The translations under genes and the position numbers were made by a program. Below are positions 21,590 to 32,237 of a stretch of DNA of 64,000 nucleotides, one piece after another. Origin of the DNA: Rebecca billardiae RCC1528 (Eukaryota; Haptophyta); assembly GCA_965240325.2 (NCBI GenBank), contig OZ251240.1, positions 1,364,001 to 1,428,000 of the forward strand. Direction: 5' to 3'. The notes beneath the pieces are model-generated. The model worked only from the letters and a program-made list of their open reading frames with translations, was not told where the DNA came from and made no database searches. Within the stretch, counting starts at the first letter, position 1, and every line of letters begins with the position of its first letter.

Positions 21590-23995
21590 TAGTAGTCTTT
21601 TTAGTTTGTCCGTTAATTGGTGAGCGGCCTTGCGGTCCGCGCGCGGCGCGCAGCGGCGGCCAGCGGCGGCGGCGCCGCCCGGCATCGTCTGGCCGCGCGA
21701 CCACGCCACTTTCTAGCCATGGCAAGCACGCTGGTGGATGCGGCCACCGGCACGCGCGGTGCTACAAGCCCGCGGCGAGCGGCAGTGGCGGCGCCGGCGG
21801 CAGCGCCGAGCGCGACGGGCTCAAGGCAGCGGGCGCGGCGCGACGCCGCCCAACGCGAGCAGGCGGGAGAGGCAGCGTGGCGCGCGGCGCCTCGTCCGTC
21901 GTGCGAGCCGCACCCGCCCTGCCAGCGCCCACCTCCGCCACGCCGGCCCCTCCCGCCGCAGCCTCGCCCGCCGGCTGCGCGCCCAGCTGCCCCAGCGCCG
22001 AGCGCGGCGCCGGGGCGCCGGGCGCGCAGCTTGCCAGCCAGCTCTGCGAGAGTACTCGCCACCGCGCTCGGCGCTCGGCCGTTAGCTGGACTGCAGCACG
22101 TTCTCGAGCGGCACGCCGCCTGCGCGGGCAGCGGCATTGAGCCACGCGTGCGCTGTGCTGTGCCCCGTGCACCCGGCGCACCCGCGGCCCCGCGGCCCGC
22201 GCGCACGGCGCACCGCGGACGCGAGCGTGCGCCGTGCGGACGCGCGCGCACGTGCGACGTGCGCACGAGCGAGGGCATGATGATTTGCGCGCAGCTTGGC
22301 AGTCGGGTCAACCTCACCGCCGACGCGAGCTAGATCTCGCAACTCGCGAGACGAGCATGAAGGCGGCCAAATCGCGCATGAGCACAGGGGTAGGGCCGCC
22401 CGCGCTTGTAGGCGGGAGGACGTCCGCGGGCTTCGCGCGCCTCGCCACAGCCCACAGCAGTACACGTCGCTTTGGGCTCCCCTGGCACTGCGCGCACGCG
22501 AGGGACATGCATGGGGAGGATACCACTACTCCTCCCGCTCCGTCGGGTCCCGTGGGCGGCCAGCCGCTCGCATGCCTACTCGGGATTCCCAGGCAACCGG
22601 ATTCAAGATGCACGTGCGCAGTCACAGTCGCCGCCACTGCCCACGTGCCGCGCCGCGCCGCATCACCACGCAGGGCGGTGTGCGTTCTTCCTGATCTGGC
22701 TGAAATGCTGCGCCACTCATGCTGACGACGATGGATATATAGCAGCGGAAATAAAAGCCTGCGCTAAGACTACGAAATCGAATGCGGCGGCCACCGGCAC
22801 CGGGTAGCCTGTGACACTATATTCCGTGACTCTGATACAGCAGTGACTACTGACCGTATGAGAGTAGGTCAGCATTACGACTGTCGCCACGGCCGCATTG
22901 GCACCAGCCGCCTGCGCTAATATAATAGCAGTCGTAGGTACTACGTAATATATATATATATATATATATAACGATTTTATATATACAATAATAATAATAA
23001 TTAACATAATCCATCTAGCGACGATCGAACTCTAGAGTAGCGCAGTCAATACTGAGACGCCAGACGCGATAACGCCACGCGCAATTCGTCGCCCACGGTA
23101 CGGGCCTGCCGGGGCCTGGGCTCGGTCCGGCGGCCGGGTTGGCGGGTAATATTAAATCCTAAGGGAATTCCGTCATCAGTAAGCTAGTCATCATCAGTGA
23201 ACATCACCGACTGGCTGAATTATTGCCATTATCGGGCTCGCCGCGGTCGCCGCGCGCCGCTGACTTATAACTATATAAGTGACTGCTAGTGAACTAGTGA
23301 CTAACCGTACTCGCCGACACTTGCCGGACCGCGACGTGGGCATTCCGACGACGACGCGAATAATAAGGCGGCGGCCCCCAGGCCCAGCGGCCCCGGCCCC
23401 GCGCCGGCCGGACTACGGAGCCTAACAGTCCGAAACCGAGTTCAATGTCAGACCGCGCGACGAATCACGCGAACTCCGGAACTCGCCACTGCTCGGGCGC
23501 CCCGCTATGGCTCCGGCTTCGGTTGACCCCTGCCAGTCCGGTCATAGAAACGGAGAAACCGGGCGTACCGAAAATGAAAACGACCTTCGCGAGGTCGCAC
23601 GGAGGCGGTCGAAGGCTTGCTGGACTCGGGTTGGCGAGCTGAGCGCGAATCCGCACCGTTTGCCGCGATCGCTTGTTTTTACACGGCGCCAGAGCCCGAT
23701 TTTCACCATTTCTAAGATACTTACTCACTCATTACTTACTGCCACAGTGCCAGGACTCAGCGGAGTGCCAAGCCAGTCGGCGGCGCCGCCTGATGACCTT
23801 ATTCCGGGACGACGCCTCCGCGGGTCAGCGGTCCGATTCGACCGATGCTGCTACTCAGACGACTAGCAGACGACTAGGCAGCAGGCGCAGCCTAGTAGCC
23901 CTTAAGACGCCGGCTACGGCCCGGGCCCGGCCGTGCGACCCGAGGCCGGAACCGCTCTCGCCGGGCCAAGGCCCAAGCGGCTCCGAAGAATCAGC
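21590..23995. other. Intergenic stretch without a supported gene
   Basis: 21.6-22.3 kb is Ala/Arg/Pro-biased and open in several frames on both strands, with no motif, so it could be a lost gene or chance. The rest is mixed composition with a TA run at 22948-22971. I see no RNA gene. Confidence 0.4.
22948..22971. repeat. (TA)n microsatellite
   Basis: An uninterrupted TA run of about 24 bp, followed by AT-rich sequence with AAT repeats. Confidence 0.95.
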
Positions 23996-24691
23996 TCAGC
24001 TGAGGTGTGCAAATGTGCCATTCCCAGCAGCAAGTTTGCGCTTGGCCATGCGTAGCCCATCTCCCCACACCTTGACCCGACCGTCCGCGCGCCTGGTGGC
24101 CACCGGGTGCAGGTAGTAGTGGGCCTCTGTTGGCGTCGAGTTTGTCGGAGGTGCGTAGTTGATGCGCTTCCAGGCGCCGCCACGCTGCAGCACCATCTCC
24201 TCCCTAAGCTTGGCGTGCATGACGAAGCTAAGCGGGTAGAAGGGGAAGCCCAGCGACGGGTAGATGCGCGCGCGCGTATAATCCTCGTTGAAGACGAACG
24301 TATTCGTGTGTCGCAGCACCGCAAAAAGGCGGAGCACCGCGGCACCTGTGAGCGGTGCGGGTGGAGACGTGTCCTTGAAGTCGCCGCCGGCAAACTGCTG
24401 GGGAACTGCATCGGGCATCACGTGCATGCCCGGGCCGCCCATATCCACGACGAACGAGCGCGTTTGCTCGTTCCACGAACGCGCGTACGACATGTCGAAG
24501 AGGAACGTGGGGTTGAGGCCGCGGAACACGTAGACGCCCATCAAAGGAACCGGGATGTCAGCGCCAGGGCCCTGAAGCGCCCAGCTTGCGATGTCATCGA
24601 GCTGGCCCGGCGCAGAGATGGGGCGGAGGAGGGGCGACAGCAGCCAGCCGCAGAAGAACGAGAAGATCGCCAGCTTCATGCCCCCATCCAT
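23996..24691 (-). CDS. Conserved protein of unknown family, paralogue A
   Basis: About 231 aa. I do not recognise the family. I chose the ATG at 24691 because the protein then aligns from its start with paralogue B (25915-26604). An upstream in-frame ATG at 24793 would add 34 residues with another hydrophobic run. Residues 1-25 form a membrane segment or signal anchor (LAIFSFFCGWLLSPLL). Blocks shared with B follow in order: WALQGP, PLMGV, FRGLNP, DMGGPG, FNEDYTRA, EEMVLQRGGAWKRIN, NSTPTEAHYYLHPV and GLRMAKRKLA. The conserved charged and aromatic blocks argue for a folded, functional domain. Topology suggests a small membrane-anchored or secreted protein. No catalytic motif is evident. Confidence 0.75.
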   Translation of the reverse strand: MDGGMKLAIFSFFCGWLLSPLLRPISAPGQLDDIASWALQGPGADIPVPLMGVYVFRGLNPTFLFDMSYARSWNEQTRSFVVDMGGPGMHVMPDAVPQQFAGGDFKDTSPPAPLTGAAVLRLFAVLRHTNTFVFNEDYTRARIYPSLGFPFYPLSFVMHAKLREEMVLQRGGAWKRINYAPPTNSTPTEAHYYLHPVATRRADGRVKVWGDGLRMAKRKLAAGNGTFAHLS

Positions 24692-24789
24692 GGCTTGGAG
24701 CGGAGCGCCGGCGGCCCCCGCGCGATCGCGCGCGCCCGCGAACGCGAACAGGATTGAAAGTCCGGGGATGATGACGATGGCGAACTTCC

Positions 24790-25315
24790 TCACGAGGGCG
24801 GCGCGAGCGTGCGCAGGTCCTCCTGGTCAACCGCCATGAACTGCCGCGCGTGCCCCGCGATGAGCGCGCCGCCGCCTCCGCCGCGGGGCGCCCCTCCAGT
24901 GCGATCCTGTTGCGCGTCTCGACATCGTACGCGTCGACGCGGAGATACGAGAGCCCGCCGAGCGCGCGCGAGACCCACCACGCGTTGGCCAGGCCAGTCA
25001 GCTGCAGCCACCGCGAGCGCCGCAGCACAACGACCTCGACGCGCGAATGAATCGTAGTCGAGCCGTGGCCCGGCCGCTGCGAGCGGCGCCAGGCCTGCCC
25101 TGTCGGTCTCGTTGTGGAGACAAGTGCTGCGGCGCGGCTTGATCTGCTGCCACCGGTTGCTGCCCGCTGAAGACCAGCGCGCGCCTGCGAAGCGCTACGA
25201 TGATAAACGCCATGTCCTCCAGCGCGGCCGAGCTGTGCTGATGGACTGTGAGTTGCGCCTCGCGTGTACGCACTGAGTCGCGGCACTGCACGACGGCGCC
25301 GTGCCTCTGCAGCAT
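24790..25315 (-). pseudogene. Possible frameshifted coding relic
   Basis: On the minus strand, coding-looking text jumps frames: AALEDMAFIIVALRRRALVF (near 25230-25160), then LQLTGLANAWWVSRALGGLS and YLRVDAYDVETRNRIALEG (near 25000-24890), then AGHARQFMAVDQEDLRTL with a stop at 24790. No single frame covers all three, and I found no phase-matched intron to join them. It could be a decayed gene or a multi-exon gene I cannot assemble. The family is not recognised. Confidence 0.35.
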
Positions 25316-25914
25316 GGATCAACGGCGCCACTTCGCGGACAGCGGCCCCGCGCCGCGGCCCGCCAAGCTGCGGCGGCCGTGCTTGAGTCAGTCTTTGACT
25401 GACGGCACGGGACCGGCCGGGTCGACTGTGTCTGTTAGTGATCCTACTGTATATATATGTGCATATATATATATATATATACTAAATATTATTGAATTTA
25501 TAATTCGGACACAGTGGCCGAACACTCGGAGGCGGGCGAGCCCGAGGCGGCGGATGTCTAGTTACTGATGATGCGCTGACGACGCGCGACCCGGATCATC
25601 CATTGCTACTAGTCATGAGTGGCGCAGTGCCGCGATGCCCCACTTCAAGTTCAACGACTTACGACAGCGGGCCTCGGGCCGTCGACCGCAGTGCCGGCTG
25701 AAGTCAAAGTCCAATTCCAACATAGTAGATCGGCGGTTCCCCTCATCCAACGGCTCACCAGTCACCACTCGATGTCAGCACGGCGCCAGCTCGCATGGAC
25801 GCGGAGCAGAGGTCCGCAGGGCGCGCACTGCTGTCACAGCTTCCGACGGCTGCCGGCCCCCACGCTCAGCGCAGCAGCCCTTGTGTGCAGGCTCAGCAGC
25901 GCGAGGGCGCAATC
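25316..25914. other. Intergenic spacer, no gene seen
   Basis: Contains an AT run (25450-25481) and mixed sequence. It lies downstream of paralogue B and upstream of the relic. Confidence 0.4.
25450..25481. repeat. AT-rich microsatellite
   Basis: TA repeats interrupted once by TGTGCA. Confidence 0.9.
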
Positions 25915-26604
25915 TCAGCGGCACTGCTGGAACACACCTGCGCCCATCGCGAGCTTGCGCTTCGCCATGCGGAGGCCGTCGGCGACGACCGCCGCCTTGC
26001 CGTCGCCCTTTTTCGTCACGACCGGGTGCAGGTAGTAGTGCGCGTCGGTCGGCGTCGAGTTGGTCGGTGGAGCAAAGTTGATGCGCTTCCAGGCGCCGCC
26101 ACGCTGCAGCACCATCTCCTCCTTGAGCAGCCGGTTCATGACGAGGACGAGCGGGTTGTACGACGAGAGCAGTGCCGGCGAGATCGACGCGCGCGTGTAG
26201 TCCTCGTTGAACGTGAACTTGAGCGATGCTCGCAGCATTCGAAAGACGCGCATGAGGGTGCCACCTGTCCAGCTCGGCACGGGCGACGTCGTCTTGAACT
26301 CGCCGGAGAAGTCGCTCTCGCGAGCATCGGTGAGGTACATGAAGCCAGGCCCGCCCATATCGAGCACGAACGACCGATCCTGCGCCTTGAACCCGCGCAG
26401 GTACGACAGGTCCACGAGGAAGGCGGGGTTGAGACCGCGAAACAAGAAGACGCCCATGAGGGGCACGGCGGCGTCGCGTGAGGGCCCCTGCAGCGCCCAG
26501 CTCGAGATATCGTCGAGCGCGCCCGGATTGCCACACGGGCGCAGCAGCGGAGTGCACAGGAAGGCCACGATACCCACGAGCACGAGGCGCGTGTCGAGCA
26601 CCAT
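25915..26604 (-). CDS. Conserved protein of unknown family, paralogue B
   Basis: 229 aa, collinear with paralogue A and on the same strand about 1.2 kb upstream of it, so a local duplication is likely. The N-terminal 20 residues are hydrophobic (LVLVGIVAFLCTPLLRP). The shared blocks are SSWALQGP, PLMGVFLFRGLNPAFLVD, FVLDMGGPG, FNEDYTRA, KEEMVLQRGGAWKRIN and AHYYLHPV. A and B differ mainly in the region around residues 90-150 and at both ends. Conservation of the central blocks while flanking DNA diverged indicates selection on the protein. Function is unknown. Membrane-anchored or secreted location is inferred from the N-terminus only. Confidence 0.8.
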   Translation of the reverse strand: MVLDTRLVLVGIVAFLCTPLLRPCGNPGALDDISSWALQGPSRDAAVPLMGVFLFRGLNPAFLVDLSYLRGFKAQDRSFVLDMGGPGFMYLTDARESDFSGEFKTTSPVPSWTGGTLMRVFRMLRASLKFTFNEDYTRASISPALLSSYNPLVLVMNRLLKEEMVLQRGGAWKRINFAPPTNSTPTDAHYYLHPVVTKKGDGKAAVVADGLRMAKRKLAMGAGVFQQCR

Positions 26605-26796
26605 GGCGGCGCTGCTGGCGAGGGTCTCGTTCGGCTCGGCGACCCGCGGGGTTGCTCGCCAGCGCGGTTGCGAGGACCTGAAGAACTGCCTACAGTTCAG
26701 ACTGGGATCCGGGCCGGCTTTTACCGGACCGGACGGCCGACGACGGTCGCACGGGGTTGCTCAATAACACTCCAGCTCGTCCTGATCAGATGCTGA

Positions 26797-27187
26797 TCAG
26801 TGATCTTCCTCCTCGTCGCTCCCCATGATGATCTCTGCAGCTGCCGCCGCACCACTGGCAGCGTCAGCGGCGGCCCCATCCGCCACCGGCACTGTCACCG
26901 GCACCGGCGGCGGCGCCGCCACGGGCGGTTCGGGCACGTACGGCGCCGCGAGCGATCCTGTCAGCGGGTCGCCCATGCCGCCGTCGCCGCCGCCGCCGCC
27001 GCCAAAGCTGGGTGCGACGTCATCGCGTGCGATCGCATCGCCCGCCGCGGTCATGCCGAAGAACGCCGACGCTTCGTGCTGCTGCGCGAGCGAACCGGGC
27101 GAGCCCAGCAGTGCGCGGTGGTCCGAGTCGACGGCGGCGGCCATGCCAGCTGGGCGCGCCGGCGTCGCGAAGAGCGCAGGGGCGGGC

Positions 27188-27239
<52 letters not shown>

Positions 27240-29184
27240 GCGCGGCGAGGCCAGAGGCGACTGCGCCGACGCGCGAGGCGACGCTCGACGCCGCCGCCCC
27301 CACCGCGCCGGCGCCAAGCGCCAGCGCGCCGCCCACGCCGCCTCCGCGGCCGGCACCGGCCGCAGCGCCGCCGCCGCCGCCACCCGCCGCCGCCGCGCCC
27401 GTGCCCAGCGACAGCTCGTGCGCGCGCTCGAACGCAGCGTAGCCTCCCGCCTGCGTCGTGGACTCCGCGAGCTCGCGCGTGCGCCGAAGCATGACGAGCA
27501 GGCCCAGGATGCCCGTGCCCAGCGCCGCGATGATCAGCCAGCCCACCAACACCCCCACGTAGTAGGCGGCCGAGCCGCGCACTCGGAACTTTGCATTGCC
27601 CGAGCCGCCATCGCAGTCGCAGGCGCACGTGCCGTTGAGCCCGCCACCGCCCGCGGGGGTGTCGGCGCCGCGCGGTGGGAGCACGCGCACGAGGTAGGGC
27701 GACGCGCCGACGTGCTGCCCGTACATCGTCACGCTGAGCGCGAGCCAGCCCACCTCGCCACCGCGCGCCACCGCCGGCGCATCCCCGCCCGTGCGCCCGT
27801 CGGCGCCGACGAGCGCTCCGGCGTTCAGCGCGCCCTCGGTGCGCACTGCCCAGGTGCCCTCCGCCTCGAGGTGCGTGCGCAGCGTGAGCAGCGGCGCGTC
27901 GGGGTCGTCCAGCTCGGAGAGCCGCTTCAGCGACGCGTGCACCGGCGCGCCGCTCGCCGCGTCACGCCGCAGCGCGCCATACTGGTCGCGCGCGACGACC
28001 GCCGCCTCGCAGCGCGCGTCTGCGGCGATGCCGAGGCTGCCGACGCAGCCGCCGGCCACGGCGGAGTGGCGCGGCGAGGTGTACGGCGCGGGGTCGTACG
28101 CGCGCACGCGGAGGTTGTCGATGGCCCAGCGCGCGCGCGCGTCGCCCGTGCCGCGCGAGCCCGCGGGCCTCACGCCCGTCCAGCGCACCGCCGCCGTCGC
28201 CGCGCCGCGCACGGGCACCTCGAGCGTGACCTCAGACCACGCGTGGAAGCACGAGCGCGCGGCGTCGGCCTGCGCGCCGCCGGCGGGCGTGGAGGCGGCG
28301 TTCGGGCTCGGGCCGACGCGAGCGAGCGGCGCCCACGCCTGGGCGGGCGCCGCCGCGTCCGCCGCCCACTCGACCACCGCCGCGCCCGCGCCGGGGCCGC
28401 ACTCGCCGCCCATGCCGCCCGCCGCCGCGTCGTCGCCGAACCGCAGCGCAAACTGAATCAGCGACACGCTCGGGAGGTCGAGCGTCGCCGTGGTCGCGCT
28501 GGAGTGGAGCGTGCGGAAGGCGAGGGCGCGGCCGGAGGCGTCCGCTGACGCGCACACGCCCGACACGCTCGCGTCCTCGCTCCGCGCCCACTTCTCACGG
28601 CGCAGCTCCTTCTCGTCGAACACGTCGGACCACACGGCCGGCGCGCCGCCGTCCGCGGGCGCGCCGTCGCGCGCGGTGGAGTAGCGGACGACGACGTCGA
28701 CGTCCGCGGCGGTGACGCGCTCGCCCATCTCGATCACGACGTACGCCGCGCCCGAGTCCGCCGTCACCGACGTCTTCCCCGTGGGGCGCTCGCCGCCGCG
28801 CGGCAGCCGCAGCAAGCGCCTCGACGAGTCGCCGCCCATCAGCCGAGGGTCGCCCTCGTACACGGAGAGCGAGCAGCCGCCGCCACCGGTGCAGTTGACG
28901 GTGGCGCGCTCGAGCTGGAGCACGATGCTCGCCTCTGGACGCAGCGGCGTGATCGCCCACGCGCGGCGCAGCGCGTGTGTGAGCTTGGTGCGGAACCGAA
29001 GCGTGCCCGTCGGCGCGAGCAGCTCGTCTGAGCCCTCGCCGCAGAGCGGCGGCGCATCGAGCACCGAGCGGGCCGCACCGACGCGAGGCGCGTCGAGGAG
29101 CAGCAGCAGCAGCAGGGTCAGCGCCGGCAGGAGCACGGCACGGCGGTGGGCGAAGCCCACGGAGCACCCGCGCATAGCAGGCAT
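26797..29184 (-). CDS. Receptor-like type I membrane protein: CUB-like, reelin-like and filamin-like domains
   Basis: 795 aa in one exon. Residues 1-37 are a signal peptide with a Leu run. Residues 48-170 form a beta-rich domain that could be CUB-like. Residues 186-363 resemble a reelin-type sub-repeat: a W near the start, a C-containing strand, SLIQFALRFG, AAVVEWAADA followed by W, and closing with RWAIDNLRV. Residues 372-503 resemble a filamin/ABP280 immunoglobulin-like repeat (EGTWAVR ... LALSVTMYGQHVGASPYLVRV). A CACDC juxtamembrane cluster precedes a membrane helix at about 540-566. The cytoplasmic tail is Gly/Ala-rich with a long poly-Gly run and an acidic end (SDEEEDH). This order suggests an adhesion or sensing surface protein. 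Domain names are by pattern, strongest for the filamin-like and reelin-like parts. Confidence 0.75.
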
Positions 29185-30036
29185 AGAGGCAGATGGCGAC
29201 GCAAGCTCGCCCCCTTCGCAAGCGGCGAGGCCACCGCGCGCCGAACAAAAGCAGTCCTAAAAGACCCCAGTCCGGCCTGAAAAGATTCATCCGGAGAACC
29301 GGGAAAGCCGCGAAAAGCGCAAAACTCAATAAAAGGCCATCAACAAACCGACGTCGTACAGAATTGATGAGCGCAACAGCGATGACAACTCGATCTGCCG
29401 ATAGACCCTTCGGCCGTCCGCCCGGCCGTCGTCGCGGCCGCCCTTGTGCAAGTTCAAAGGGCTGTTTGCGCAACACTGTACGACCGTGCTCCCGACGGCG
29501 GCTGCATTCTATGCACACGGTTTGTATTGACGGCCACCCGGCCGCGCGTAGCAGCGCGGTTGGTCACCGTCAGGTTGCAGCGGCGGATCCGCAATGGTCC
29601 GACAACGTCCGACCACGGAGCGGGCCGCGCGTTCGTTACTAGTTACTGACGCACACATTCCGCAGTATTTGTGGTTGTACCGGCTATGCGCCGAACCGGA
29701 CGAACCATGTCATGGGGCCTATCTTGCGCCCGATTGCGAGGGTATTGGCAAGTGCGTTGCGACCGAGCGGACCGACCGGTGGGTAATCTCGTTGCTGGTC
29801 ACGGGGGCGGCCACGCCGGTCCCGCAGTTACACCAATATCACCTGAGCGCTGACTGTTGACGCGTGGCCTACTCATCGAGGTTGTAGTTGGGCAGCGCGG
29901 GCTACGCGCGCCGCAACTGGCGGATGAGCCGGCGTCGGAAACTCCGGCCTCAGGTGGACGAATCATCGATCATCAAGCAAAACATCAGCGCAGGACTTGA
30001 AAAGGAAAGAAGCAGGGCTGGAATCTGCTAAAAACC
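29185..30036. other. Intergenic stretch between receptor gene and tRNA
   Basis: About 850 bp of moderate GC. Nothing recognised apart from presumed promoter sequence of the minus-strand receptor gene. Confidence 0.4.
30030..30034 (-). terminator. Pol III oligo-T terminator
   Basis: Five A residues on the plus strand read TTTTT on the minus strand, 2 nt past the end of the tRNA gene. Confidence 0.8.
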
Positions 30037-30110
30037 CGAGCACGACCAGGTTCGAACTGGCGACCTTCTCATCCGAGGTGAGACGCGGTAATCCACTCCG
30101 CTACGTGCCC
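30037..30110 (-). tRNA. tRNA-Arg (anticodon TCG)
   Basis: 74 nt with a complete cloverleaf. The acceptor stem is GGGCACG/CGTGCTC with one G-T pair. The D stem is GCGG/CCGC. The anticodon stem is TCTCA/TGAGA, with the 7-nt loop CCTCGGA placing TCG at 34-36. The T arm is GCCAG-TTCGAAC-CTGGT and the discriminator is G. A-box (TAGCGGAGTGG) and B-box (GTTCGAACC) promoters are present, there is no intron and CCA is not encoded, as in eukaryotic nuclear tRNA genes. The base at position 33 is C rather than the near-universal T. If TCG is read correctly it decodes CGA, and CGN codons are heavily used in these GC-rich genes. Confidence 0.88.
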
Positions 30111-30434
30111 ATCCAGCAGCAGAATCGGGTCAGGAGCAGGGTACATGACCTCAATGTTTGCATTACAATGTTATCCCTGCTCGATTGTTGGTCCGGTCGT
30201 CTTTCACGCGCGCTATTCCGTAAATTGAAAAGAAAAGCACGCGTGACGATCGTCATCATCATCCTTTTTTTCCGCCGCCGACAAATTTTAATTTTGCTGT
30301 CGACGTCCGCCGACCGCCGTGGCCTCCCGCGGTCTCGACGATGACTGAGTCGGTCTGAGTCTGATAGTCGATTGCACTCCGAGACCGCTGGCGCTGGTGA
30401 GCATCGGACCGATCGCTGGCAGCATGAACATGAT
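30111..30434. other. Spacer between tRNA and SGNH hydrolase gene
   Basis: About 320 bp of lower GC, with an AT-rich stretch near 30230-30300. No gene seen. It presumably holds the 3' end of the hydrolase transcript. Confidence 0.4.
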
Positions 30435-32237
30435 TCAGCAGGCGACCACGGCGAGCACCTTGAACTTGCAGCCACGCCCCACCGACCCAGGCCCGGCTGG
30501 CGCGGTGCAGTTGCACCGCTCGCACGGCAGCGTGATGCTGAGCGTCGCGCGCGAGTACGGCGGGATGCCGAAGCCGATCACCCCGGAGAAGGCGGGCGTC
30601 CACGTTCGGTCCATCGCGAAGTTCTGCATGCGCTCGTCGTCCGCCTTGATGGCGAGCACGGCCGTCTGGGACACGCGCACGCCGTCCGAGCGCAGCGCGC
30701 GCAGCCGCGCGTGGTGCCTGCGCCAGAGCTGCACGCGCGGCAGCGGGCGCGGCGCGCCGTCCGCGCCCAGTGGCATCCGCACGCTCTTCATCCGCAGCTC
30801 GACCGTCCCCAGCGCCTCGTCGTACCCGCGCAAGTAGGTGAGCGTGACGCGCGGCGCGGCGCCAAACGCGAGGTCAAACTCGAGGCTCGAGCCGGGGGGG
30901 CCGGTGGTGATCCAGCCGGGCTTGCCCACGCGGTCGGCGTACAGGGTCCAGTTGCCCGAGCGCACCCTCGGCCCCTTCGCCGCCCCGTGCCCCGACCCCG
31001 CCGCGCCGCCGCCCGACCCCGCCGCCGCGCCGCGCGGCAGGTGCACCCTGGACGCGTCCGCGTGGAACTGCGCGGTCGGCCGCTCGCACACCTCGGCGCG
31101 CGAGAGGAGAGACGCGGGCGAGACTGGCGGGCGGAGGCGGGGCGGGGCGGCGTCGGCGGCGCGCGGCGGCTCGCCGCACACCGCGCGGCCCAGCTCGATC
31201 ACCGTGAACAGCAGCGCGTCGGCGATCATCTGGTGCGTCGTCCAGGCCGGGTGCGGCGCGCACTCGGACGCGCCGCGCAGCGCGCGCGCGCTCGACGGCT
31301 GCGCGCCGGCGGCGCGTTCGCTCTCAGCGGCGGCGGCGGGCGCAGGGAGGCCGCAGTGCGCGCCCCACGCGCGCGCCCACTCGCGCACCACGCGCGAGTA
31401 CCGCACGTGCGCCACGCCGTACGCCGCCGCCACCTCGTACGCCGGAGGCACGGCGTTCGGCTGCGCCGCCCAGCGGCCCGGGTACGTCTCGACCAGCAGC
31501 AGCGCGATGCGCGGGTGCGAGCGCAGCACGTACCGGAGGAGCGCCTCCGTGGCGGCGCGCAGCCTGGGCACGTCGCGCGTCTCCTTGAACTCCCACGCGT
31601 CGTTGACCGAGTAGTCCACGAGCAGCAGCGTCGGCACGCCCGCCTCCGCCTCGTCGCCGAACTGGCCGATCTGCGCGGGCAGCGACGGCAGCACGCCCTC
31701 GGTGGTCGTGCCGCCCGACGCGAGGCTTACAAAGTCGACGCGCGCGCCGGCGCGCGCGCCCGGGGCGCGGTAGTACCGCGCGAGCGCGTCGAGGAAGCGC
31801 TTCGAGTACGTGCACCCCGGGCTCCATCGCGGCAGCCCGGGCTGGTCGCACCCGCCGCCCGCGAGCATCGAGCCGCCGAGCACGAGCAGCCGCGCGTCAA
31901 ACGCGCCGGCCTCGGCCGGCGGCCGGTCGGCGCGCGCGCTGGCGGACGCCATCGCGCCGACGAAGCTCGCCCACGCGGCGCGCTGCGCCGCGCTCATCGC
32001 CGCGAGCGCCGCGGCCGAGCTGTCCGCGGTGAGCGCGTGGCCGTCGCGGATCGCTCCCAGGTCGAGCGCATCCTTCAACCGGATCGACCTCGGCAGCTTG
32101 CGGGTGCGGAACGGGACGACGGGCTTGCTGTGCGCCTGGGTGCACACGGCGCCGCTCGCCGGAGCGGGGCTCCGCGTCGCCGGAAGGGGAAGCAGTGCCG
32201 CGAGCAGGCAGAGCGATGCCTGCACGCTGATGAGCAT
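30435..32237 (-). CDS. Secreted SGNH/GDSL-type hydrolase
   Basis: 600 aa from the ATG ending at 32237, chosen because it opens a signal peptide (MLISVQASLCLLAALLPLPA). An in-frame ATG 105 bp upstream has no such start. SGNH blocks are present in order: LLVLGGSML with the nucleophile Ser near residue 123, VSLASGGTTTEG (block II Gly), VDYSVNDAW (block III Asn near 212) and PAWTTHQMIADALL (block V His near 335). The family comprises esterases, lipases and carbohydrate deacetylases. The substrate cannot be read here. The C-terminal 170 residues, after a Gly/Ala linker, look beta-rich (NWTLYADRVG ... LRGYDEALGTVEL) and end in a Cys cluster, possibly a sugar-binding module. Extracellular action on wall or scale polysaccharide is inferred. 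Confidence 0.8.
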   Translation of the reverse strand: MLISVQASLCLLAALLPLPATRSPAPASGAVCTQAHSKPVVPFRTRKLPRSIRLKDALDLGAIRDGHALTADSSAAALAAMSAAQRAAWASFVGAMASASARADRPPAEAGAFDARLLVLGGSMLAGGGCDQPGLPRWSPGCTYSKRFLDALARYYRAPGARAGARVDFVSLASGGTTTEGVLPSLPAQIGQFGDEAEAGVPTLLLVDYSVNDAWEFKETRDVPRLRAATEALLRYVLRSHPRIALLLVETYPGRWAAQPNAVPPAYEVAAAYGVAHVRYSRVVREWARAWGAHCGLPAPAAAAESERAAGAQPSSARALRGASECAPHPAWTTHQMIADALLFTVIELGRAVCGEPPRAADAAPPRLRPPVSPASLLSRAEVCERPTAQFHADASRVHLPRGAAAGSGGGAAGSGHGAAKGPRVRSGNWTLYADRVGKPGWITTGPPGSSLEFDLAFGAAPRVTLTYLRGYDEALGTVELRMKSVRMPLGADGAPRPLPRVQLWRRHHARLRALRSDGVRVSQTAVLAIKADDERMQNFAMDRTWTPAFSGVIGFGIPPYSRATLSITLPCERCNCTAPAGPGSVGRGCKFKVLAVVAC

